64,000 bases of DNA. Source: CAWHBO01 sp963827735 (GTDB lineage Bacteria > Patescibacteriota > Patescibacteriia > Patescibacteriales > UBA12075). Position 1 is the first letter of the stretch; each line of letters begins with the position of its first letter. Location: the NCBI GenBank assembly GCA_963827735.1, contig CAWHBO010000005.1, positions 124,001-188,000 on the forward strand, given 5' to 3'. The position numbers and the translations under genes are program-made. The notes beneath the pieces were generated by a model, which searched no databases, was not told the DNA's origin, and was given only the letters and a program-made list of their open reading frames with translations. Shown here in pieces: positions 57,069 to 64,000 of this stretch.

Positions 57069-57911
57069 ATGAAAACATTGAAAAAAATCCTAAAATCACT
57101 TGGGGTCGGCGCAATCGCTGTCATTTTTGTGACCATCGGAATAAACGCAGCCGATAATTATGATAATATTTCGCAGTCAATCGTCGGGCGTTTGATACTT
57201 GGAAAAAACAAAGGCCCTTGTCCTGATGATATGGCGTACGTCCCCAAAGAGAACGGGGGGTTCTGTATTGATAAATACGAATCTTCACCAAGCAATGATT
57301 GTTCGTATAAGAATGTGACAGATCAGATCCAGTCACGAGACAACCTTGATAGCGTTAATTGTTCTGCTCAGTCAGTTGCCGGCAAAGAACCGTGGCGGTT
57401 CATTTCCCAGACACAGGCGCAGACAGCTTGCGCAAAGGCCGGAAAGCGTCTTCCCACGAATGAGGAATGGTATTTGGCGTCGCTCGGGACGCCTGACAAA
57501 AATCCTTCCGGAACGGATGACTGTCAGATCGTATCGAATTGGATGTCACAGCCCGGGCTTACGGGCTCCGGTGTCAATTGTGTTTCTTCTTATGGCGCCT
57601 TTGATATGATCGGGAATGTATGGGAGTGGGTTAAGGGCGAAGCTAATGAAGGAATTTTTGAAAGTCAGACAATGCCGGAAAGCGGGTATATAAAAGCGGT
57701 TGACACGAACGGCGTGCCGATTGAAACAGACTTGAATGGTCCGGAAGATAATTATAATAAAGATTATTTTTGGATAAAGAACAGCGATATCCGCGGCCTG
57801 GCGCGCGGCGGATATTGGCAGAATGGGACAGACGCCGGAGTATATGCCATGTATATGGTATCGCCGCCGAATTTTGCGGAAACCGGGATTGGGTTTCGGT
57901 GCGCCAAATAA
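57069..57911 (+). CDS. FGE-fold membrane-anchored protein 3, 280 aa
   Basis: Anchor at about 9-27, then GGFCIDKYESSPSNDCSYKN, RLPTNEEWYLASLG, DMIGNVWEWVKGEA, RGGYWQNGTDAGVYAMY and the ending GIGFRCAK. The most divergent of the three in its C-terminal, surface-exposed part, where diversity-generating retroelements act on proteins of this fold. No reverse transcriptase or template repeat is present in the window. Lacks the FGE catalytic cysteines, as do the others. Confidence 0.85.
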   Translation: MKTLKKILKSLGVGAIAVIFVTIGINAADNYDNISQSIVGRLILGKNKGPCPDDMAYVPKENGGFCIDKYESSPSNDCSYKNVTDQIQSRDNLDSVNCSAQSVAGKEPWRFISQTQAQTACAKAGKRLPTNEEWYLASLGTPDKNPSGTDDCQIVSNWMSQPGLTGSGVNCVSSYGAFDMIGNVWEWVKGEANEGIFESQTMPESGYIKAVDTNGVPIETDLNGPEDNYNKDYFWIKNSDIRGLARGGYWQNGTDAGVYAMYMVSPPNFAETGIGFRCAK

Positions 57912-58072
57912 AAAAAATTCCAAATAACAAGCACCAAACCCGAAAAGTCCCGTTGGGACCTCGTGTCCTTTACGGGATTTCAAATAAATCTCAAATTCTA
58001 AATTCAAAAATATAAAATTTTGAATTTGTAATTTGAAATTTTGGTATTATTTGTAATTTGAGATTTGTTATT
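57912..58072. repeat. CCAAATAACAAGC / CAAATTTCAAAT inverted repeats
   Basis: Low-complexity arms pair across the gap and enclose a CCCGT/ACGGG hairpin. Same family as 46517-46613, 59996-60060 and the 23S insert. Confidence 0.75.
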
Positions 58073-58098
58073 TTATTAGAGAATATTGTAAAATTTTA

Positions 58099-59988
58099 AT
58101 GTTTAAATTATTTAGAAAAATTATTTTTAGCCTGGCGGTCGTTGTAGTGTTCTGTGTTGCGGCACAAGGTGTTTCCGCGATGATAAAAGTAAGCGATCGC
58201 ATTTCTTTGTCGTGGCCGGGGGCGGGGGCTACTCATGCCATAACTTTCCTTACCGTTGAAGATATTCCGCCGTCAGGGCGGATTGATATCATTCCGGAGG
58301 ATGGCGGATTTTATATTCCGGCCGGTTTTGATTACAATGACGTTGATTTGGCAACGTCATTGATCGTTGACGGACCATTTGCTGACCGTGATATCGCCAG
58401 CGCCACCAGCGCGGTGGTTGATACGGTGATAATTTCCACAAGCACGTCTCCGGCGGTTATCAGCATCATCTTGAATTCCACAATCGGTATTCCGCCGGGA
58501 ACATACGTACAGATACAGCTGGGAACGAACGCTTCATACAATGACCCGGCCGAGAGTAGCATTATAAATTCCGGCACCACCGGTTCTTATGGTTTTGACC
58601 TTAAATCATACGACGCTTCCGGACAGCTTTTGAAAAAATCAAGGCCGATGCTGGCGATCATTGAGCCGGTAAGCATGACGAGCGCCGCGACCAAAAGGCG
58701 CCTTTATGGCTCTCCTATCGGCTGGTTGACTTATAACACGTCTCAGACGATCATGTCGCTCATAACGAATTTTGACGCGCGTTGCCGGTATTCAACCGCT
58801 TCCGGCACGCCTTTTGCTGCCATGACCGATGTGTTTTCGTATGCCGGAGCGACCAGCACCTCAAAATATCATACAACGATTATAAACGGTTTGCAAAACG
58901 GCCATTCTTATGATTACTATGTCAGGTGCCGCGACACGAACAATGTTTCCGACGATGTAACTGATTGTTATTATGATGCTTCAACATCGCCATATACCAT
59001 TTCTTCCACATCTCCGATTACGGTCGTATCCTGCATTGATTATTGGATACCTTTTTCCATTTCCGGGCAAGCAGGATCGACGGGAGGTTCAACCGGACAA
59101 GGCGACGGTACGCCAACCACTGATACCGGCGGCACCGGCAATGGCAGCGGCGGCGGTTCGGGCGGCGGCGGTTCGGGCGGCGGTTCGGGCGGCGGCGCGG
59201 GACAAGACAGAGGCAAAGCAAAAGGAAACTACCTCCCATACCCTCCGGCTCCCGGGGCTCCTGGAGTGATTCTTGAAGGTTGGGCTTACCCAAACATTGA
59301 TGTTTCAATCTCAAAAGACGGCGCGGAAACGGGACTGGCAAAAACCGGAGCCAATGCTGCTTTTGGGGCGTATATCGCCGACCTTACAAAAGGCGTCTAC
59401 ACATTCACGCTCTGGGCCAAAGATTCCGCCGGCCGGCGAAGTTCAAACTATTCAACGACTTTTTGGATTGATGACGGCACCCAGACAACTGTTTCCAACA
59501 TCATCATTCCTCCGACGATTTCCGCCAGTCAGACGGCTGTAAATGCCGGAGATACACTGGTCACTTCCGGTATCACGGTTCCATCCTCTGAAGTGGAAGT
59601 TTGGATGTATTTAAAATCAATCAAGGACCCTCAGGAAACGGATATCACCAAAGCCAAAGGCCAATCAGATGCGTTCGGAAGCTGGACGCTTTATGTTGAC
59701 ACAAGCAAGCTTAAGGATGGTGAATATATCGTTAAAGCCAGGACCAATATGCCCGGATTGGAGCAGAGCGGATTCAGTACGAGCCTGACCGTGAGCGTCG
59801 GCCAGGCGGAACAGACCAGCGGAGCCTGTCCCGGAGCTGATTTAAACAAAGATGGAAAAGTGAACATTACAGATTTTTCCATTTTGCTTTACTATTGGGG
59901 AACCGATAACAAATGTTCCGATCAAAATCAGAACGGGAAAGTTGATCTGACCGACTTTAGCATCATGTTGTATTATTGGACCGGGTAA
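58099..59988 (+). CDS. Secreted protein with C-terminal dockerin domain, 629 aa
   Basis: Signal peptide at 1-28. Residues about 30-190 form a beta domain that begins KVSDRISLSWPGAGATHAIT, resembling the starts of the two WxL-like proteins. Then a fibronectin-like region, a Gly/Ser-rich linker at about 340-375, two Ig-like domains (about 385-460 and 470-565), and at 577-629 a type I dockerin: two copies of the calcium loop (DLNKDGKVNITDFSILLYYW and DQNQNGKVDLTDFSIMLYYW). Dockerins bind cohesins; a cohesin protein is encoded 0.7 kb downstream. No membrane segment, so binding to that partner would explain its retention on the cell. Confidence 0.88.
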   Translation: MFKLFRKIIFSLAVVVVFCVAAQGVSAMIKVSDRISLSWPGAGATHAITFLTVEDIPPSGRIDIIPEDGGFYIPAGFDYNDVDLATSLIVDGPFADRDIASATSAVVDTVIISTSTSPAVISIILNSTIGIPPGTYVQIQLGTNASYNDPAESSIINSGTTGSYGFDLKSYDASGQLLKKSRPMLAIIEPVSMTSAATKRRLYGSPIGWLTYNTSQTIMSLITNFDARCRYSTASGTPFAAMTDVFSYAGATSTSKYHTTIINGLQNGHSYDYYVRCRDTNNVSDDVTDCYYDASTSPYTISSTSPITVVSCIDYWIPFSISGQAGSTGGSTGQGDGTPTTDTGGTGNGSGGGSGGGGSGGGSGGGAGQDRGKAKGNYLPYPPAPGAPGVILEGWAYPNIDVSISKDGAETGLAKTGANAAFGAYIADLTKGVYTFTLWAKDSAGRRSSNYSTTFWIDDGTQTTVSNIIIPPTISASQTAVNAGDTLVTSGITVPSSEVEVWMYLKSIKDPQETDITKAKGQSDAFGSWTLYVDTSKLKDGEYIVKARTNMPGLEQSGFSTSLTVSVGQAEQTSGACPGADLNKDGKVNITDFSILLYYWGTDNKCSDQNQNGKVDLTDFSIMLYYWTG

Positions 59989-59995
59989 AATTCAT

Positions 59996-60060
59996 AAAGT
60001 ACAAATAACAAATTCCAAATACCAAATAAATTTCAAATATTAAATCTCAAAAAAATTAAA
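59996..60060. repeat. ACAAATAACAAATTCCAAAT repeat
   Basis: Single-arm copy of the family described at 57912-58072, after the dockerin gene. Confidence 0.7.
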
Positions 60061-60084
60061 AATCGGATTAATAATAACACGATT

Positions 60085-60112
60085 TTGTCAATTTAGCACA
60101 TTGTGTTATAAT
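60085..60112 (+). promoter_or_regulatory. Promoter upstream of the second Hsp20 gene
   Basis: TTGTCA at 60085-60090, 16 bases, TATAAT at 60107-60112 with TGT extension. Confidence 0.7.
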
Positions 60113-60186
60113 ATACGTATAAAGTTAATAAAATTATTTATAGGTTTTTGTTTATAAAAACATAAAACTATAAATATGCCTCTCAT

Positions 60187-60658
60187 ATGAGTTTTTCTTG
60201 ATAAATTAAAGGTAAAAGTTGAAGAAATTGAACCGACAATCGGACAGAAAGATGATGATAACAAACAAAAACAACAAGCCGGTTTTTTGCAATTGGACGT
60301 GGATATATATCAGACAAGTGAAGCGATTGTGATCATCGCTCCGATTCCCGGCGTCGAAGTCAAGAATCTTGACATCAGCATTGAGAATGAAAATGATGTG
60401 GTAACCATTCAAGGCAGGCGAGATTTGCCTGTGTCCGACGACGACGATGATGATGATCAAAAATCAAAAGACGACAAAAAGTATCTGCGCCAGGAATGCG
60501 AGTGGGGCCAATTTTACCGCCAGATCATCTTACCGCAAGAGATCAATGTCGCGGACGTTTCAGCTAAATTCAAAAAAGGGATATTGATATTGACTCTTCC
60601 TTTGCTCCGCCTGCAGACGAATGGAAGAAAAAAGATCGAAGTTTCAACGGATAAATAA
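60187..60658 (+). CDS. Second Hsp20-like small heat-shock protein, frameshift near the start
   Basis: The alpha-crystallin domain is clear: LQLDVDIYQTSEAIVIIAPI at its start, ISIENENDVVTIQGRR, an Asp-rich insert (DDDDDDD), and KKGILILTLPLLRL. The frame is open from 60191, but no ATG is in this frame upstream of the domain. The ATG at 60187 opens the frame MSFS and stops at once; dropping one base from the T run at 60192-60196 would join it to LDKLKVKVEEIEP and give a normal 156-residue Hsp20. So there is either a real or assembly frameshift, or translation from a non-ATG start such as TTG at 60287. It lies between the dockerin and cohesin genes. Confidence 0.8.
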
Positions 60659-60682
60659 TTTTATTTTTTTCCGATCAAAAAT

Positions 60683-62452
60683 ATGAAAAAAAGTTTAATT
60701 TCGGCAGTAGTACTGGTTTTTATTTTAAGCGTTTTGGGCAGTTCTTTTTCTCCTGAACCCGTTAAGGCCGCTGGCGCTAATTTATTTTTGTCTCCCGGGA
60801 GTGGAACTTTTTCCGTCGGAAAAAGTTTTTCAGTCAAAGTCATGGTATCAAGCGGAGATGTGGCGTCCGGCGTAAATGCCGCTGAAGGAGTGATCAAGTA
60901 CGACTCGTCCATGCTTACCGTATCAAATCTGAATAACGCTGGTTCGATCTTCAAGCTTTGGACAACAGATCCCACTTTTTCAAATTCAGCCGGGACGATA
61001 ACTTACGGAGGCGGGAGTCCGGGCGCGTATAAGGGGACTGCGGGAGAGATCTTCAGCATCACATTCGTTGCCAGCAAGGCAGGAAACGCGACAGTAAGCT
61101 TCAATTCAGGAATCATTTTGGCGGCCGATGGCAAGGGAACCAATGTGTTTGGAGGCTTTGGAAATGCGCAGTTCGTGATTCAGGAAAAGACAGCTGAAGT
61201 TAAAACTCCAGTAACTACAAAACCGACGACCGAAACGAAGCAAGAGGTTAAAGGTATTTTACCTCCACTTCCAGATATAACATCCAAAACCCATCCCGAT
61301 GATAATGCTTGGTATACCGACAATTCCCCTGAATTTTTATGGAAGGTTTTATCCGATTTGACCGGTGTCAGCTATGATGTTACGGATAACCAAGCATCAG
61401 ATCCCGGAGCTGAAAATGACGGAATTGTTGAGAACGCCAAGCTGGAGAAGCAAGCAGACGGACAATGGTATTTTCATATAAAATATCAAAATCGTTTCGG
61501 CTGGGGACAAATCGCTCACCGTAAATTCAAGATTGACGCGACACCTCCGGAAGCGTTTATGATCACAGCTGACAATGAAGGTGATAGCACCAATCCTACG
61601 CCCAAGCTCAGATTCACAACCAAAGATGTGACATCCGGCATAAAGCAATACGAGGTAACAACCGGAGCTTCAAAAGAAATTGTTGATGTCGCGCAGATGG
61701 AAGCCGGTTTTTACCTTATGAAAGTGCTGGCACCCGGAGAGTATACAACCAATATCAATGTTATTGATAATGCCGGGAACTCCGCTTCTTCTTCAGTTAA
61801 ATATGCCGTTGATGCTTTAAAATCACCCATCATCAGTGATATCCCGAAAGTTGCCAACAAAAAAACGGAAATAATCGTAAGAGGGACATCATTTTATCCT
61901 CGCGTGACCATCAAGCTTTTTGTGGATAACGGTAAAGATATTCTTGAGTATACGACACAAACCGACGATAACGGCAATTGGTCATATTTCCATACCAAGG
62001 GTTTTGAGAAAGGATCTTATGAAGTGTATGCCAGAGTCATTGATGAGCGAGGGGCTCAGAGTTTGGACAGCTCCAGGAACATCCTGACAATTGTTTCCCC
62101 GTCCATCATTGACAGCTACGGACTTTTGATCATTCTGGTTCTGATTTTGATCATTGCCATGCTGATCCTGTATATTTTATATCAAGATAAGACTTTTACT
62201 GAGGAGAAACGGCGCATCAAACACGAGACTCAGGAAGTAAAAGCGAAGTTGTCAAAGATTTTCGCAGCGCTTCGTGAGGAAGTGGACGAACTCATTGAAC
62301 TTTCCGATAGGCGCCCCGGACTTTCCGAATCTGAACGCCGGGTGAAGGAAAAATTGCAAGAATCGCTTGATATATCAGAAGAATTCATCAGCAAAGAGGT
62401 GGAAGACGTTGAGAAGGAAATAAAATTGCGCGCGACTAAAGACAAAAAATAG
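60683..62452 (+). CDS. Membrane-anchored protein with N-terminal cohesin domain, 589 aa
   Basis: Signal peptide at 1-29. Residues 30-165 form a cohesin-like domain: LFLSPGSGTFSVGKSFSVKV, EGVIKYDSSMLTVSNL, GEIFSITFVASKAGNATVSF. A Thr/Lys/Glu linker (about 168-190), then Ig-like domains (about 205-375 and 380-475) with DATPPEAF and NVIDNAGNSA. One membrane helix at about 477-502 and a charged cytoplasmic coiled coil up to 589. It would display the cohesin outside and is a natural receptor for the dockerin protein at 58099. Family membership is confident; the partnership is inferred from the gene order. Confidence 0.87.
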   Translation: MKKSLISAVVLVFILSVLGSSFSPEPVKAAGANLFLSPGSGTFSVGKSFSVKVMVSSGDVASGVNAAEGVIKYDSSMLTVSNLNNAGSIFKLWTTDPTFSNSAGTITYGGGSPGAYKGTAGEIFSITFVASKAGNATVSFNSGIILAADGKGTNVFGGFGNAQFVIQEKTAEVKTPVTTKPTTETKQEVKGILPPLPDITSKTHPDDNAWYTDNSPEFLWKVLSDLTGVSYDVTDNQASDPGAENDGIVENAKLEKQADGQWYFHIKYQNRFGWGQIAHRKFKIDATPPEAFMITADNEGDSTNPTPKLRFTTKDVTSGIKQYEVTTGASKEIVDVAQMEAGFYLMKVLAPGEYTTNINVIDNAGNSASSSVKYAVDALKSPIISDIPKVANKKTEIIVRGTSFYPRVTIKLFVDNGKDILEYTTQTDDNGNWSYFHTKGFEKGSYEVYARVIDERGAQSLDSSRNILTIVSPSIIDSYGLLIILVLILIIAMLILYILYQDKTFTEEKRRIKHETQEVKAKLSKIFAALREEVDELIELSDRRPGLSESERRVKEKLQESLDISEEFISKEVEDVEKEIKLRATKDKK

Positions 62453-62465
62453 TCAGATAAAACAT

Positions 62466-62496
62466 AAAATCATCTCGTTCTGGCGGGATGATTTTT
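62466..62496 (+). terminator. Terminator after the cohesin gene
   Basis: AAATCATC/GATGATTT stem with T run. Confidence 0.7.
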
Positions 62497-62504
62497 GTTT
62501 TAGC

Positions 62505-62532
62505 TTGAAAAAATGCGAGGGTTTGATATAAT
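62505..62532 (+). promoter_or_regulatory. Promoter giving a leaderless mRNA
   Basis: TTGAAA at 62505-62510, 16 bases, TATAAT at 62527-62532. The start of transcription should fall at or within a base or two of the ATG at 62539, so the mRNA is probably leaderless. Confidence 0.65.
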
Positions 62533-62538
62533 ACAGGT

Positions 62539-63144
62539 ATGCAGCTTAAAGAGAAAAGCAAAGCGCTGTGTCTGGTCGCTCATCCGGATGATGAAGTGAT
62601 CTGGATGGGCGGAACGATCATGAGAAACCCCAAGCTTGATTGGACGGTTTTTTCTTTATGTCGCAAGTCGGATTCGGACCGAGAACCCAAGTTTAGAAGA
62701 GTGGCAAGTGAACTGGGTGTTAGCGGGATCATTGAAGATTTTAACGATGAAGACAGCATGACTTTGGAAGAGTCTGTTCCAGGAATAAAAAATTTGATTA
62801 TAAAAACCATTGGAGAAGAAAAATTTGATTATTTTTTTACGCATGGAAAAAACGGCGAGTATGGGCATATCCGGCATATCGGTACGCACCTGGCGGTAAA
62901 GGAATTGATAAAAGAGGGGACGATAAAAGCCAAGGAGATTTTCTTTTTTAACTATAAAAAGATCAATCGGAAGATTTTACCAATGGTGCCGGCCGATGAT
63001 TCTGACTATATTCTGGAATTGAAACCGGCTGAGTACGAGCGGAAGAGGAAGATTGTAGCGGAAATGTATGGGTATCCGTATGAGGGGATAGATGTTAATC
63101 TCTGTACTAATGTGGAAGGATTTAAAATATTCAATATTCAATAA
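62539..63144 (+). CDS. PIG-L/LmbE family deacetylase
   Basis: A 201-residue zinc-dependent N-deacetylase of the LmbE family. The metal site motif AHPDDEVIWMGG is at residues 14-25, and HGKNGEYGHIRH near 102-113 supplies the second His pair. Substrates in the family are N-acetyl-glucosamine conjugates, and the glycosyltransferase that follows fits glycoconjugate metabolism. The C-terminal five residues IFNIQ and the stop come from a TATTCAATATTCAAT repeat that begins here. The ATG at 62539 coincides with the predicted transcription start. Confidence 0.92.
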   Translation: MQLKEKSKALCLVAHPDDEVIWMGGTIMRNPKLDWTVFSLCRKSDSDREPKFRRVASELGVSGIIEDFNDEDSMTLEESVPGIKNLIIKTIGEEKFDYFFTHGKNGEYGHIRHIGTHLAVKELIKEGTIKAKEIFFFNYKKINRKILPMVPADDSDYILELKPAEYERKRKIVAEMYGYPYEGIDVNLCTNVEGFKIFNIQ

Positions 63145-63225
63145 CCATTCAATAGTTAAATAAATTAATATTCAATGATTATTTAAATATTGAGTATTGA
63201 ATGAGTATTGATTATTGGATATTTA
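63126..63225. repeat. TATTCAATATTCAAT inverted repeat, copy 2
   Basis: Begins inside the last codons of the deacetylase gene. Same family as 54545-54662. Confidence 0.85.
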
Positions 63226-63280
63226 AAGATATAAAAAAATATTTTTCTCAGTCTTAATTCAAGTAATAAAGTAAATTCAT

Positions 63281-64000
63281 ATGAAGATTGCGGTACTCCA
63301 CGCTTATCCTCCGGAACCGGATGGACTGAGCATCCAAGGATATCTTTTGTACAAGGGTTTAAAAGAACTCGGCGCGGACGTGATGCCGAGCCATTATGTC
63401 CCAAGCTTTCAAAAGCAGTGGGTTCTGGACGCATATAAGCCGGATGTAGCTATCGGTGTCGGGTGTTGGACTTACACTCCCAACATCATTTTATCTCCTC
63501 AAAATAGCGGAGTGATTCCCGTGCCGTGGTTTGTCGCCAATGGCTGGGTGGCGAATTACCACAAGCTTATCTCCGAGCTGCCGCTTGTTTTTACCACCTC
63601 CAATTGGGTAACGGAAACTTACGCGCGCGATGGCGTCAAAACTGATAATTTCCGGACTTTGCCCATCGGTTTCGACCCGGCAGAAATGCATCCGATTCCC
63701 AAAACCGATCCTTTGGTCGTTAAACTCAGGGAAATGCTTGGGATTCAGCCGCATGAAAAAATGATTTTAACGATTGGCGGAGACGTGACATCCAAAGGCG
63801 CGCAGGAAATGCTTAAGGCCTTGGCGATTGTAGACAAAGATTTTAAAGATTGGAAATATGTGCTCAAACATTGGAATTCTGAATCGGCCGAAGTGCATGG
63901 GCCGGAAGAAGACGCCCTGATTGAGGAGTTGGGACTTGATCGCGGTAAGATCCGCTATCTGTCCGGAGCTTTTTCGCACGACTTCATGGCATATTTAATC
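63281..64000 (+). CDS. Glycosyltransferase, probably GT4-type (3' end missing)
   Basis: The first 240 codons are present and the gene runs off the right edge. It starts MKIAVLHAYPPEPDGLSIQG, an N-terminal glycosyltransferase strand and loop, continues with VFTTSNWVTETYARDGV and LPIGFDPAEMHPIP, the hinge typical of GT-B enzymes, and enters the C-terminal nucleotide-sugar domain with MILTIGGDVTSKGAQEMLKA. It would transfer a sugar from an activated donor; donor and acceptor cannot be read from this part. It follows the deacetylase gene in the same direction. Confidence 0.85.
   Translation, partial: MKIAVLHAYPPEPDGLSIQGYLLYKGLKELGADVMPSHYVPSFQKQWVLDAYKPDVAIGVGCWTYTPNIILSPQNSGVIPVPWFVANGWVANYHKLISELPLVFTTSNWVTETYARDGVKTDNFRTLPIGFDPAEMHPIPKTDPLVVKLREMLGIQPHEKMILTIGGDVTSKGAQEMLKALAIVDKDFKDWKYVLKHWNSESAEVHGPEEDALIEELGLDRGKIRYLSGAFSHDFMAYLI

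Noticed and set aside
54685..57911. Active formylglycine-generating enzymes
   Set aside because: The fold signature is present, but the cysteine pair needed for catalysis is missing in all three.
58099..62452. Cellulosome
   Set aside because: A dockerin and a cohesin are present, but no glycoside hydrolase or carbohydrate-binding module is seen in the window.

Overview
The window looks like a contig from a Candidate Phyla Radiation (Patescibacteria) bacterium, most likely of the Parcubacteria type. The reasons are mixed. TGA is an ordinary stop (rnc and the giant gene end in it), which argues against the recoded Gracilibacteria/Absconditabacteria. Most genes lack a Shine-Dalgarno sequence. 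The 23S rRNA carries large insertions and has no 16S beside it. Metabolic enzymes are cut-down single-domain forms, and a single PilT, a VanW protein, an EndoQ-type repair nuclease and very large secreted proteins are present. The phylum assignment is an inference; no 16S is available in the window.

Layout. 1-3054: end of queA, then rpmF, nusB, rnc and pilT. 3226-7191: a 23S-5S rRNA unit with its own promoter, a perfect 19-bp processing stem and a terminator. 7230-13345: TrmB-type regulator, several small orphan proteins, a GlmU-like nucleotidyltransferase, a GlmS isomerase half without its glutaminase, and an EndoQ-like nuclease. 13495-13828: a strong promoter followed by a long rod-like non-coding RNA resembling 6S RNA. 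13936-18241 (minus strand): VanW protein, DUF3006 protein, Hsp20, tRNA-Ile(UAU), tRNA-Val(GAC), DHH protein. 18643-21399: valS. 22079-62452: a 40-kb block devoted almost wholly to the cell surface.

The surface block is the most interesting part. It holds a membrane-tethered helix-turn-helix protein, a 2158-aa signal-anchored protein, a 5477-aa secreted protein made of Ig-like, FN3-like, DUF2341 and LamG modules, two smaller secreted proteins, and three paralogous membrane proteins with two extracellular beta-domains each. The 5477-aa protein and the two small proteins end in the same C-terminal domain. That combination matches the architecture of Gram-positive WxL loci (WxL-domain proteins plus DUF916/DUF3324 membrane partners), so I propose a WxL-like surface assembly. 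Next come three proteins with a formylglycine-generating-enzyme/C-type-lectin-like fold that lack the catalytic cysteines, and then a dockerin-bearing secreted protein only 0.7 kb from a membrane-anchored cohesin-bearing protein, a likely non-covalent docking pair.

A second theme is repeats. Nearly every intergenic gap holds a short inverted or tandem repeat from about a dozen families, often with two or more copies in the window. Members of the same families also lie in frame inside valS, the EndoQ gene and both giant genes, and inside a 23S rRNA helix. The window ends in a PIG-L deacetylase and a truncated glycosyltransferase.
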